From NCBI GenBank assembly GCA_030424545.1, contig JAUHWL010000004.1, positions 236,731-300,730 on the forward strand: DNA of 64,000 nucleotides, in the 5' to 3' direction. The position numbers were made by a program, and so were the translations under genes. Positions 36,481 to 46,745 of the stretch are shown one piece after another. A model generated the notes under the pieces. That model saw only the letters and a list, made by a program, of their open reading frames with translations, did not search any database and was not told the origin of the DNA. The DNA is from Bacteroidia bacterium (GTDB lineage: Bacteria > Bacteroidota > Bacteroidia > Flavobacteriales > Schleiferiaceae). Numbering within the stretch: the stretch's first letter is position 1; each line of letters starts with the position of its first letter.

Positions 36481-36987
36481 TTATGCGCTTCCCGATTTGT
36501 TATGAAAGGTTTTTATATCGCGATCAAACAAATACATACCACCTTTATCATTACCAATTAGCTGCAAACGATCTAGAATTTCACGTGCTAGTGCTTCTTC
36601 TTCCAACTGCTCTGCCACATACCACTGCATAAAGTTATGCGTACTATAATCTTTATTGCTCAAACAAACATGAACTACTTCGTTTATAGAGTTGGTTACT
36701 GAAACTTCGTGCTCATATAAACTTTTAAAAACATCTTGGATGTTATTTAGCTTAATTTTTGGTTTAGCAATGTCAGAAATATCAGCCTTACCACCTCTTT
36801 CGTTGATATACTTCACAAGCTTTAACATATGCAACCTTTCTTCATCGCTATGCTGGTACATAAACTCTGCAATTCCAGGATAACCTTCAGTTTCTGCCCA
36901 AACGGCCATGGCCAAATAATGATGCGAACTTTCGGCTTCTATTTTTAATTGTTCGTTTAATGCTTTTTCTATTTCTTTTGATAACAT
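36481..36987 (-). CDS. Ferritin
   Basis: The 168-residue four-helix protein shows the ferroxidase centre residues in EAESSHHYLAMAVWAETEGYPG, the HSDEERLHMLKLVKYI block, and EQLEEEALAREILDRLQ. This is the non-heme bacterial ferritin (FtnA-like) that stores iron as ferric mineral inside a 24-mer. It is separated by about 100 nt from dapA and is probably its own transcript. Confidence 0.94.
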   Translation of the reverse strand: MLSKEIEKALNEQLKIEAESSHHYLAMAVWAETEGYPGIAEFMYQHSDEERLHMLKLVKYINERGGKADISDIAKPKIKLNNIQDVFKSLYEHEVSVTNSINEVVHVCLSNKDYSTHNFMQWYVAEQLEEEALAREILDRLQLIGNDKGGMYLFDRDIKTFHNKSGSA

Positions 36988-37085
36988 GTTTCTTGTGTTT
37001 TTAAAGTCAACACTGCGAATTTAATAATGTTTAAACACCCAGTATTTTGGAATGATTCTATATTAATACCATCACCGAAGTACCG

Positions 37086-37963
37086 TTACACTAAGCTTTT
37101 TACCTCGTTTTCAAGTCGAGTTTTTAAAGCGTTAGAAACTTTCCAAAGAGGCAACCGCACATGATCTTCGCAAATACCTTGTGCTTGCAGCACTACTTTT
37201 ATACCTCCAGGGTTTCCTTCGGCAAACAAATCGTTTGTTAAGTTAAAAAGCTTGTAATGTGCTGTGCGAGCTTCAACCATTTTATTGGCTAAACCATCAC
37301 GCACCATTTGTGTAAAAATATATGGCAAACCTTGGCCAGAAACCGAAATCACTCCCTTTCCTCCCATGGCTATCATTGGCAAAGTCAAGTTATCGTCTCC
37401 ACTAATTACGGCAAAGCTATCTGGCTTGTTATTGATGATGTCCATAATCTGGTTCATATCGCCACTAGCCTCTTTTACAGCTACAATGTTTTTAAAATCG
37501 TTAGCCAAACGCACAGTTGTTGCTGCCGCAATATTAGATGCTGTGCGTCCTGGTACGTTGTACAAAATAATGGGCAAATTGGTTGCGGTTGCCAACGCTT
37601 TGTAGTGCTGATAAATACCTTCTTGCGTTGGTTTATTGTAATAGGGAGAAACAGATAACACTCCCCAAACACCTGTAAAATCAGTAGATTTTAGAGCCGC
37701 AACAACTTCTGCTGTATTGTTTCCTCCAACACCTAAAACAACAGGCAAGCGGTCTGCATTTACTTTTATTACGTGCTGTAAAACGGCTTCTTTCTCCGCT
37801 TTTGTCAATGTGGCACTTTCGCCTGTTGTACCCATTACCACTAAGTATTCTACACCGCCTTTTACACAATGTTCAACCAAATTAGCAAGTCCACTAAAAT
37901 CTACTTTTCCGTCAGCCAGAAAAGGTGTAACCAACGCTACGCCAGTACCTTCAATCATTGTAC

Positions 37964-37967
<4 letters not shown>
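37086..37967 (-). CDS. dapA: 4-hydroxy-tetrahydrodipicolinate synthase
   Basis: The 293-residue TIM-barrel enzyme condenses pyruvate and aspartate semialdehyde for lysine and diaminopimelate synthesis. It contains GTTGESATLTKAEK (about 46-59), Tyr136 in LYNVPGRTAS and the Schiff-base lysine K165 in VAVKEASGD. Start overlaps the stop of the DUF6913 gene by 4 nt, so translation is coupled with prmC-ligA-DUF6913 upstream. Confidence 0.95.
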
Positions 37968-40476
<2,509 letters not shown>

Positions 40477-41313
40477 TTAAAAATCTATGGCCACAAACCT
40501 ATTTTTACCAAACATATCTTTTAAAAGCCTTGTTGGCTGGCGTTTATTAAAAAGTAGCGCCACGTTTTCCGACCATAAATAATGTGCCTCAAAGTAAAGT
40601 TTTCCTTCGTTTTGGGTCAAATACTTTTTCGCAAAATCACCAATCTTTTCATAAAAAAACAATGGGTTGTTTTGGGGTGCAAAAAGCGCTAAATGTGGCT
40701 CATGATTTAACACATGATCTTCCATTTCATTTTTATCGTTTTCGGGGATATATGGTGGATTAGATACTATGATATCAAACTTTTGGCTCGGGATAAAGTC
40801 AACTATACTTTCACAAATCCATTCGATGTTTACATTTTGGATTTCTGCATTTTTTCTTGCCACATCCAATGCATCGGTGCTAACATCTAAACCAAATACA
40901 CGGGCGTTTTTAAATTTCTTTTTTAACGCAATGGCTATGCATCCACTCCCCGTGCCAACATCTAAAATTGAAATGCTTTTTGTTGAATCTATTTCCGCTA
41001 AAATTAGCTCAACCAATTCTTCGGTTTCTGGTCTAGGTATTAAAACATGATTATTCACAACAAGTTGCATTCCGCAAAAATCAGCCTTACCCAGCACGTA
41101 TTGCACAGGTTTACCCTTTAAAAGATCGTCTATTTGCCTTTGCCATTTTAAAAAATTCTCAACGGAATCTTTTTCTTTTAATTGATACTGTATTCTACTC
41201 AGGTTATTGTTTTCTTCTAGCAACAAATAAAAGATTGCACGTAACTCTTCACTTCCATACGTGTCTTCCAACAAGTAAAAAAACCTATCTTTTAATTGGC
41301 TAAAATTCATCAT
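40477..41313 (-). CDS. prmC: Release factor N5-glutamine methyltransferase
   Basis: The 278-residue enzyme methylates the GGQ glutamine of peptide chain release factors. The N-terminal helical domain precedes the SAM-binding motif ILDVGTGSGCIAIALKK and the catalytic NPPY in IVSNPPYIPENDKNEM. It heads the minus-strand cluster prmC-ligA-DUF6913-dapA. Its start may be one codon further in (MNFSQLKDRF). Confidence 0.93.
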   Translation of the reverse strand: MMNFSQLKDRFFYLLEDTYGSEELRAIFYLLLEENNNLSRIQYQLKEKDSVENFLKWQRQIDDLLKGKPVQYVLGKADFCGMQLVVNNHVLIPRPETEELVELILAEIDSTKSISILDVGTGSGCIAIALKKKFKNARVFGLDVSTDALDVARKNAEIQNVNIEWICESIVDFIPSQKFDIIVSNPPYIPENDKNEMEDHVLNHEPHLALFAPQNNPLFFYEKIGDFAKKYLTQNEGKLYFEAHYLWSENVALLFNKRQPTRLLKDMFGKNRFVAIDF

Positions 41314-41372
41314 GCAAAGTAAAAGGCAATTCCCAATTATTCTACGCCCACAAAAATTATTTTAACAATAGG

Positions 41373-41401
41373 TTGTAAAACTAGTCGTTTCCTTAATTTT
41401 G
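41373..41401 (+). promoter_or_regulatory. Promoter of the ACT-like gene
   Basis: TTG (41373-41375) and TAATTTTG (41394-41401) are separated by 18 nt, fitting the Bacteroidota -33/-7 consensus TTG-N17-23-TAnnTTTG. The ATG at 41419 lies 17 nt downstream. Confidence 0.7.
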
Positions 41402-41418
41402 TGTTATATATTATACAC

Positions 41419-42075
41419 ATGGCTAATTTACGTGAAGAATTAAAATCCCTGTTAAACCAGCAACCCTTTGTTGAAGAAGCTTTACATGAAGATTTAATTA
41501 ACATTTCTTCACTTGCTAGGCGTGTAAAACCTGAGTTAGAAACCCGCATGGGAAGGGAATTAAACGAAGGTGCCATTATTATGGCCATAAGAAGAATTGG
41601 GCCGGGGTTGCAACTTCAACTACAAAACCGATTTAGAAAGTTTATCGGTCAATTGGGAGATATTATTGTTCGGTCCAATTTGGTAGACATGACCTTTCAG
41701 AACAGCCCAAAAACAGTGAAATGTGAATTTAAATTCTTACAACTAATAAACGATTTGCCAAATGGGTTTTACTCCTTTTCTAGAGGTGTAGATGAAACCA
41801 CCATTGTTATCTCTACGCATTATGCAGACGCTCTTAATGTTGCATTTGCTGATGAGAAACTTATTACTAGATTAGACAATATGTCTTCTATTACCTTAAA
41901 AATGCCCGAATCAAACCGAGAAACACTTGGGTTGTACTATTACTTTTTTAAGAATTTAAGTGAGGGAGGAATTAATGTTATGGAGGTGATTTCTACATCA
42001 AACGAAGCTACATTTATTGTTAAACATGTAGATGTAGACCGGGCTTTTTCAATTTTAAACAAATTAAAAAAATAA
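41419..42075 (+). CDS. ACT-like domain protein
   Basis: The 218-residue protein has no signal peptide. The N-terminal part is helical (LREELKSLLNQQPFVEEALHEDL). The last 60 residues (LGLYYYFFKNLSEGGINVMEVISTSNEATFIVKHVDVDRAFSIL, in parts) have the beta-alpha-beta pattern of an ACT domain as in aspartate kinases, a common ligand-sensing module. There is no kinase domain. It may be a regulatory or stand-alone sensor. It is preceded by a good promoter and runs divergent from prmC. Confidence 0.6.
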   Translation: MANLREELKSLLNQQPFVEEALHEDLINISSLARRVKPELETRMGRELNEGAIIMAIRRIGPGLQLQLQNRFRKFIGQLGDIIVRSNLVDMTFQNSPKTVKCEFKFLQLINDLPNGFYSFSRGVDETTIVISTHYADALNVAFADEKLITRLDNMSSITLKMPESNRETLGLYYYFFKNLSEGGINVMEVISTSNEATFIVKHVDVDRAFSILNKLKK

Positions 42076-42079
42076 CCAT

Positions 42080-42454
42080 TTAGCTGTTTTCTGGTTTATT
42101 AGCTACCACGAGCATAAACCAATCATTATCCAACGGCAAATAACCCTGCTCATAGCAGAAGTAGTATGTACTTCCTTTTTTAGTTGTGTAAACTCTGGTT
42201 AGATAATCAAAATTAAAGCCCTGTTTTAACATCATCTCTTTGGTAACCTTGCTTTTTCCTGTTGTATTTAATGCAATTAGCACGCGCCTATTTTTTCTTA
42301 GAATGGCATTTACACCCCTGGTTTGTGCAGCTTCTTCTTTATTTTGCTGATTGTGCCACGCATTTCTACAAGCATCATCACAAAACTTTTTATCGGGTCT
42401 TCCTTTAATCTCTACTCCGCACTGCATACAGGTATTCACGCTTTTTTCCATCAT
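42080..42454 (-). CDS. Zinc-ribbon protein
   Basis: The 124-residue protein begins with four cysteines, CMQC near residues 9-12 and CDDAC near 26-30, in a zinc-ribbon pattern with KKFCDDACRNAWHNQQN, as in the DUF2116 family and YHS/TRASH-like knuckles. The remainder is basic and helical, then a Trp/Phe-rich end (DNDWFMLVVANKPENS). The function is unknown. It converges with the ACT-like gene (4 nt apart). Confidence 0.65.
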   Translation of the reverse strand: MMEKSVNTCMQCGVEIKGRPDKKFCDDACRNAWHNQQNKEEAAQTRGVNAILRKNRRVLIALNTTGKSKVTKEMMLKQGFNFDYLTRVYTTKKGSTYYFCYEQGYLPLDNDWFMLVVANKPENS

Positions 42455-42479
42455 AAAATAACCGTTTTTAAACGTTTAT

Positions 42480-42509
42480 AAATGTATCTAAATGTATCTA
42501 AATGTATGT
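42480..42509. repeat. Three tandem 10-nt repeats upstream of ssb
   Basis: AAATGTATCT occurs at 42480-42489 and 42490-42499, with a third copy AAATGTATGT at 42500-42509, followed by AAATGT at 42511-42516. They are in the 146-nt divergent spacer between the zinc-ribbon gene and ssb. Tandem sites at one helical turn suggest a possible protein-binding array. Confidence 0.6.
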
Positions 42510-42600
42510 TAAATGTTTTACATACGGATGTAGCTGTTAACTCTTCGCACATTTGTCCCAGTCAATTCATAACAAGTAGTTTAACTTAAAATTTATTATC

Positions 42601-42942
42601 ATGAATACACTTGTAAATCGCGTACAACTAATCGGATCTCTTGGACAAGATCCTGAACTAAAAACTTTTGACAACGGAAAGCGCAATGCTAAATTTACAT
42701 TGGCCACTAACGAAACCTATCGGAACAACGAGGGCGAAAAAGTTACCAATACCACATGGCATAATATTGTTGCTTGGGGTAAAACAGCCGATATTATTGA
42801 GAAATACGTTAGTAAAGGCGACAAAATTTGTGTTGATGGCAAATTATCTAACCGCAATTACGAAGACAAAGACGGCATAAAAAGATATGTTACGGAAATT
42901 GTAGCCAACGAAATTTTAATGCTTGGACAGAAAAAGAAATAA
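42601..42942 (+). CDS. ssb: Single-stranded DNA-binding protein
   Basis: The 113-residue protein is a single OB-fold: NTLVNRVQLIGSLGQDPELK, FTLATNETYRNNEGEKVTNTTWHNIVAWGKTADI, and SNRNYEDKDGIKRYVTEIVANEILMLG. It lacks the long flexible linker and acidic tail of typical SSB, ending in QKKK. It may be a short SSB variant that does not recruit partner proteins through the tail. A terminator follows at 42963-42992. Confidence 0.93.
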   Translation: MNTLVNRVQLIGSLGQDPELKTFDNGKRNAKFTLATNETYRNNEGEKVTNTTWHNIVAWGKTADIIEKYVSKGDKICVDGKLSNRNYEDKDGIKRYVTEIVANEILMLGQKKK

Positions 42943-42962
42943 CAAACCATAAAACCTAATGT

Positions 42963-42992
42963 AAAAAGGCCGCCCAATGAGGGCGGTCTTTT
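42963..42992 (+). terminator. Rho-independent terminator of ssb
   Basis: AAAAGGCCGCCC (42964-42975) and GGGCGGTCTTTT (42981-42992) form a GC-rich stem with one imperfect pair around a 5-nt loop AATGA, and end in a T run. Confidence 0.9.
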
Positions 42993-43062
42993 GTTATGCG
43001 GGTTAGCAACAAATATCATTTACAACGGGTAAAAAGCTTGCTACGCCTTTACAAGCAAACAA

Positions 43063-44220
43063 TTACACCTGTTTACCTTCTATAAAAATTAAGTTGCCAC
43101 TTTTTGTCTTAATCTCGAAATGCGCCTTTGCTCCTACTTTTAAAATGGCCGTTTCTTCATCGCCCTCAGCTAAATATTCATTCAGGCCAACAAGGTGATT
43201 TAAATCTCCAAAGTCATTTATTTTAAGCACAGCGTCTAAAGCTCCATTTTCGACAAACATTTCCTCTAAAAGGGCAATATCTGCTTTAAACGTTTGATTA
43301 CCAGATTTAACTAAAACGTTTTTAATAAGAATATCTACAAGGTTTGTTTTGTTAAGCGGAATATTGTTGTACACAAGCGTATCAGCCACAGCCTGTTGTG
43401 CATGTCTGTTTAAAACAGCATGCAAAATTATTGCATTTAACATTCTCGGATTTTGCCTTTTTGTATCGTTAAGTGATGCACCACATTCTACCAAAATAGT
43501 AGGGATGCCAAATTCTTGCACACGTTCTCCAATGGCGGTAGGGTAATACTCGTCCGTATAACGTCCTATGTCACCATTTACGTACTCTTTAATGGTATTG
43601 TGGGCGTGGCCAATTAAATCCATGGTAAGTGCGCGACAAGCATCTACACTTCTATTTACATCAGTCGAAGGAGCTAAAAAAGAAATACTAGCCGGCTTGT
43701 TGTTTACAGCAAATATATTACGCTGATCATGCAAATTAAACGCTATTACAGGCTTTAAATCTTCAATCTGACCAAGCAATATGCGCATTTCTGGAGTTTG
43801 TAACGCTCGTGCATCTCGGTTCATATCTAGCCCCATGGCATTTCTACGGGTAAACAACATTGCGCCATCTGGGTTAAGTAGAGGAATAAAATGAAGGGTA
43901 TATTCCTTTAATATCCCTGCAAAATGCGCCTTTACAGTATTATTATCCTGATTTACAAATAAATCCATCCACCCTCTTAAGGATGTAGATTCATTGCCGT
44001 GCATACAAGACCATGCAATCACGTTTTTAGCTCCCGTGCCAATTGTTAATCTATGGATGGGGGCATTTAAAAAACTATGACCAATCACATTTAACTCTAC
44101 CATATCGGGTAATTGAGGAAACACCTTCATCAAATCATCCAAAACAACCCAGCGTTTGTCTAGCAAATTGATTTTTAATTCATTAAAGTTTTCTGCCCAA
44201 TATTTCGCAAAATCATTCAT
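43063..44220 (-). CDS. M14-family zinc carboxypeptidase
   Basis: The 385-residue protein has the zinc motif HxxE in WSCMHGNEST (His74 and Glu77), a downstream His in FNLHDQRNIFAVNN and the catalytic Glu region LVECGASLND. It has no clear signal peptide, so the cytoplasmic succinylglutamate desuccinylase-like or N-acyl-peptide branch is possible. The substrate is unknown. It is divergent from the XRE regulator across a repeat-rich spacer, which may regulate both. Confidence 0.85.
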   Translation of the reverse strand: MNDFAKYWAENFNELKINLLDKRWVVLDDLMKVFPQLPDMVELNVIGHSFLNAPIHRLTIGTGAKNVIAWSCMHGNESTSLRGWMDLFVNQDNNTVKAHFAGILKEYTLHFIPLLNPDGAMLFTRRNAMGLDMNRDARALQTPEMRILLGQIEDLKPVIAFNLHDQRNIFAVNNKPASISFLAPSTDVNRSVDACRALTMDLIGHAHNTIKEYVNGDIGRYTDEYYPTAIGERVQEFGIPTILVECGASLNDTKRQNPRMLNAIILHAVLNRHAQQAVADTLVYNNIPLNKTNLVDILIKNVLVKSGNQTFKADIALLEEMFVENGALDAVLKINDFGDLNHLVGLNEYLAEGDEETAILKVGAKAHFEIKTKSGNLIFIEGKQV

Positions 44221-44318
44221 GGTGTAAAATTGATTTTCAAATGTATATGAATCAGTTAAATCAGGGCTTATAAATCTAACTTTCTATAAGCAACAAAGAA
44301 TTTAACTCAAAACAACCT

Positions 44319-44527
44319 CAGTTTACAAATGTTACTTTTGTAAACTGGTATATATCCACTTGTAAACCCCATTTACGGTAAATAATTTGTACTTTATTAT
44401 AATTTGATAATATAGTATTGGAATGCATTATTCACCTTGTTACAATTGTAAATTACATTTGTTAACTTTGCTAAAATTATTAGAAAGCTATTGGTTTTTA
44501 AAACGTACTCTACTGTAAACCAGTTTA
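44319..44527. promoter_or_regulatory. Operator cluster of TTGTAAAC-type inverted repeats
   Basis: The 396-nt spacer between the M14 gene and the XRE gene has no gene. It holds a perfect 10-bp inverted repeat CAGTTTACAA/TTGTAAACTG (44319-44347, 9-nt gap), a half-site TTGTAAAC (44360-44367), ATTTAC-G-GTAAAT (44371-44383), the palindrome TTACAATTGTAA (44440-44451), and TAAAC-CA-GTTTA (44516-44527). The shared core TGTAAA/TTTACA suggests several sites for one regulator, most simply the XRE protein encoded next door. Confidence 0.65.
44437..44470 (+). promoter_or_regulatory. Putative promoter of the XRE gene overlapping the palindrome
   Basis: TAACTTTG (44463-44470) exactly matches TAnnTTTG, and TTG at 44437-44439 is a possible -33 element with a 23-nt gap. 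The palindrome TTACAATTGTAA sits between the two, so a bound regulator would block polymerase. The start codon is about 146 nt downstream, a long leader. Confidence 0.5.
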
Positions 44528-44616
44528 TAAATCGCTCTGTTGTTGATTATAAATTGAGCTGTAAAAAATTATAGTTTATACGAGTTGTGTTTTGTTAACT
44601 CATTTACTTTTACACC

Positions 44617-45018
44617 ATGGATGAGATATTAAATAGAATAAAAATGCTCATGGAAAAAGAAGGAATTTCACCTTCTGAACTTGCCGATAAAATTGATATT
44701 GGCAGACCACTACTCTCGCATGTTATGTCTGGACGAAACAAGCCGAGCTTGCAACTTGTGCTTAAAATATTAGAGCACTTTCCTTCCTACTCGGCCAATT
44801 GGCTAATTACTGGAAATACCACAGAAAACGAGCCTAGACAAACCAATGCTGATGTTCCGGAGAAAACCACCACCATCATACCTCAAGAAGAAACTGAAAT
44901 TAAATTCCCAGCACAACCAAAAAAAACCACTGTAAACACCTCTAATACAGAGTCACCAGAATTAATTATGGTAATGTATGCCGACAAAACCTTTGAATCT
45001 TACAAACCGCGCAAATAA
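44617..45018 (+). CDS. XRE-type helix-turn-helix regulator
   Basis: The 133-residue protein has an N-terminal HTH domain (EGISPSELADKIDIGRPLLSHVMSGRNKPSLQLVLKILEHFP), followed by a Pro/Thr/Glu-rich linker (about 70-115) and a short C-terminal segment (LIMVMYADKTFESYKPRK) that may mediate protein contact. XRE-type regulators bind short inverted repeats; the upstream operator cluster is the obvious candidate for autoregulation. It is followed by the DUF6580 gene. Confidence 0.88.
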   Translation: MDEILNRIKMLMEKEGISPSELADKIDIGRPLLSHVMSGRNKPSLQLVLKILEHFPSYSANWLITGNTTENEPRQTNADVPEKTTTIIPQEETEIKFPAQPKKTTVNTSNTESPELIMVMYADKTFESYKPRK

Positions 45019-45021
45019 ATA

Positions 45022-45052
45022 TTGCCATGCATTGTTAGCGTTCTTATTTTTG
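45022..45052 (+). promoter_or_regulatory. Promoter of the DUF6580 gene
   Basis: TTG (45022-45024) and TATTTTTG (45045-45052) are 20 nt apart, a good -33/-7 match. The ATG at 45073 is 20 nt downstream. This argues for the internal ATG over the longer frame that begins at 45022. Confidence 0.7.
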
Positions 45053-45072
45053 CGAGACTCAAACAAACAATT

Positions 45073-45615
45073 ATGAATAAGAAATTAGCCTTTATCCTAG
45101 CCTTAATTACCATTAGCTTGGCCTCACGTTTTATACCTCATTACCCAAATTTTACTGCTATAGGCTCTATGGCAATATTAGGTGGTGCAATGTTGCGCAA
45201 ACCTATAGAAGCTTTGTTGCTAACCTTAGGCGCGCTGTTTGTTAGTGATATTATTCTAAACAATGTACTTTATACCGCTGAGTCTTTTACTTTGTTTTAC
45301 GAAGGTGCAGTCTACGTATATGGTGCCGTGGCACTTTCTGTTGTAATTGGCAGCTTGGTAAAAAAATTGAACATAAAAAACTATTTCGGCTTGTCTATAA
45401 TTTCGTCAGCAATATTCTTTTTGGCGACAAATTATGGCGTTTGGGCCACAGGGTTTATTTATCCTGATACAACACAAGGTTTAATGGCTGCCTATGCTGC
45501 GGCAATTCCTTATGGATTAAGCCACCTAGCTGGCACATTGATTTATGGTGTTGCTATTATGGCTGCCTTCCGCGCTATAGCAAAGGTTAACGATGTTGAG
45601 TTCGCGAAGATTTAA
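45073..45615 (+). CDS. DUF6580 membrane protein (putative transport protein)
   Basis: The 180-residue protein begins at the ATG that follows a good promoter. It has about five hydrophobic helices: FILALITISLASRF, AIGSMAILGGAML, ALLLTLGALFVSDII, VYGAVALSVVIGSLV, ISSAIFFLATNYG, and HLAGTLIYGVAIMAAF. DUF6580 is annotated as a putative transport family and resembles S components of ECF transporters in size. It sits convergent to the BtuG-like gene of the B12 locus, so an inner-membrane cobalamin-related role is possible but unproven. Confidence 0.75.
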   Translation: MNKKLAFILALITISLASRFIPHYPNFTAIGSMAILGGAMLRKPIEALLLTLGALFVSDIILNNVLYTAESFTLFYEGAVYVYGAVALSVVIGSLVKKLNIKNYFGLSIISSAIFFLATNYGVWATGFIYPDTTQGLMAAYAAAIPYGLSHLAGTLIYGVAIMAAFRAIAKVNDVEFAKI

Positions 45616-45632
45616 GATAAATTTTAACACAT

Positions 45633-45668
45633 AAAAAAAGCCCTTTGGATTGTTCCAAAGGGCTTTTT
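45633..45668. terminator. Bidirectional terminator between DUF6580 and BtuG-like genes
   Basis: AAAAAAAGCCCTTTGG (45633-45648) and CCAAAGGGCTTTTTT form an approximately 15-bp stem with a 6-nt loop and flanking A/T tails. It serves the convergent genes on both strands. Confidence 0.88.
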
Positions 45669-45688
45669 TGTGCAACTATTTTAATCAA

Positions 45689-46741
45689 CTATTTAAACAC
45701 AAAGTTGCCAGGGATGATTCCTGCTTTGGCCGAATCTTGCAAAGATGCTGAGCTTGTGTATCTGTAAACCGTACCGCGTTGGTTATAGTCTAATGGGTTA
45801 GAAGTAAAAATTTCATCTGTTTGCGGATGAACCCCTAGCGCGTAAAAAGTTCCTCCGATAAACTTAGCGGAAGGCAAAGTTGTGTCTGATATATTCATCT
45901 TGTAAACATCGCCACCATAGCCGCTGCTTAGGTAATAAAGCGTTGTTTGCGCATTGTTTGTAGCAAGTCTGGCTGGGTGGTTGCTTGTAGATGGAAAATC
46001 AAAATGCTGCACTACACTATTTGTTGCCGGATCTATTTGATACAAACTTCCCGCAATATCATTCGCTGGATTTTGCCAATCGCTAAAACCGGCACAAAGT
46101 ACCCACAATTTACCGTTGGCATCTTCAGCTAAAAAAGCAGGATTAATTCCGACCACAATTTGTTGTGCTACGGTGTTTGATGATGCATCGATGACAAAAA
46201 CTGTACTATCTTTTCCAAATCCTCCCGAATTGGCCACATATACTTTACCGTCTTTTTCTAGCATCGTCTCAGGACCTTGACCAACCCCAACAGAGTTTAC
46301 AATGGTATTGCTGTTTAAATCAACAACTTTTATAGAATTGCTTATCCAATCAGACACGTAGGCTGTGTTGGCGGAAATTGGCAACATATAACGCGGAGAT
46401 TGAAAACCAGAAATTACTGCCTTGTGCAACAAGGTAGAAGCATTGGCCACCACAACCTCTTGCGAGTTGTTTATTACCAAGTAAATGTTATCTCCGCTTA
46501 GTGCTGCTGATTGCAAAACATTGCCCAACGGAACGTTATTTTTATCCATGTAAACATCATTTTCTATCTGGTTAACATTTGTGCTGTACAAACTAAGCGC
46601 TCCAGAACCCGATTGAAACAGACCTTCGTTGGTTATAAACACATCTCCCGATGGATTAACCTGTGGCACGGGATTTTCAGCCTTTTTGCAAGCAAACATT
46701 GCAGCAGCACAAAGGGCGATAATTGAGATTTTCTTCATCAT
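45689..46741 (-). CDS. BtuG-like beta-propeller lipoprotein (DUF5074/YncE family)
   Basis: The 350-residue protein has a lipoprotein signal (FACKK, Cys about residue 18). The mature domain carries repeated propeller blades: GDVFITNEGLFQSGSG, SPRYMLPISANTAYVSDWISNSIKVVDLN, GPETMLEKDGKVYVANSG, and so on. This matches DUF5074/YncE-like propellers. In Bacteroides the B12-binding surface protein BtuG is a lipoprotein of this fold. It lies 4 nt after the TonB receptor gene, downstream of a cobalamin riboswitch, which supports a B12-binding role. Ligand residues cannot be verified from sequence. Confidence 0.8.
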   Translation of the reverse strand: MMKKISIIALCAAAMFACKKAENPVPQVNPSGDVFITNEGLFQSGSGALSLYSTNVNQIENDVYMDKNNVPLGNVLQSAALSGDNIYLVINNSQEVVVANASTLLHKAVISGFQSPRYMLPISANTAYVSDWISNSIKVVDLNSNTIVNSVGVGQGPETMLEKDGKVYVANSGGFGKDSTVFVIDASSNTVAQQIVVGINPAFLAEDANGKLWVLCAGFSDWQNPANDIAGSLYQIDPATNSVVQHFDFPSTSNHPARLATNNAQTTLYYLSSGYGGDVYKMNISDTTLPSAKFIGGTFYALGVHPQTDEIFTSNPLDYNQRGTVYRYTSSASLQDSAKAGIIPGNFVFK

Positions 46742-46745
46742 TCTA

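Noticed and set aside
44221..44616. A non-coding RNA gene in the 396-nt spacer
   Set aside because: The spacer is explained by repeated short palindromes and promoter-like elements; no long stem or terminator typical of a small RNA gene was seen.
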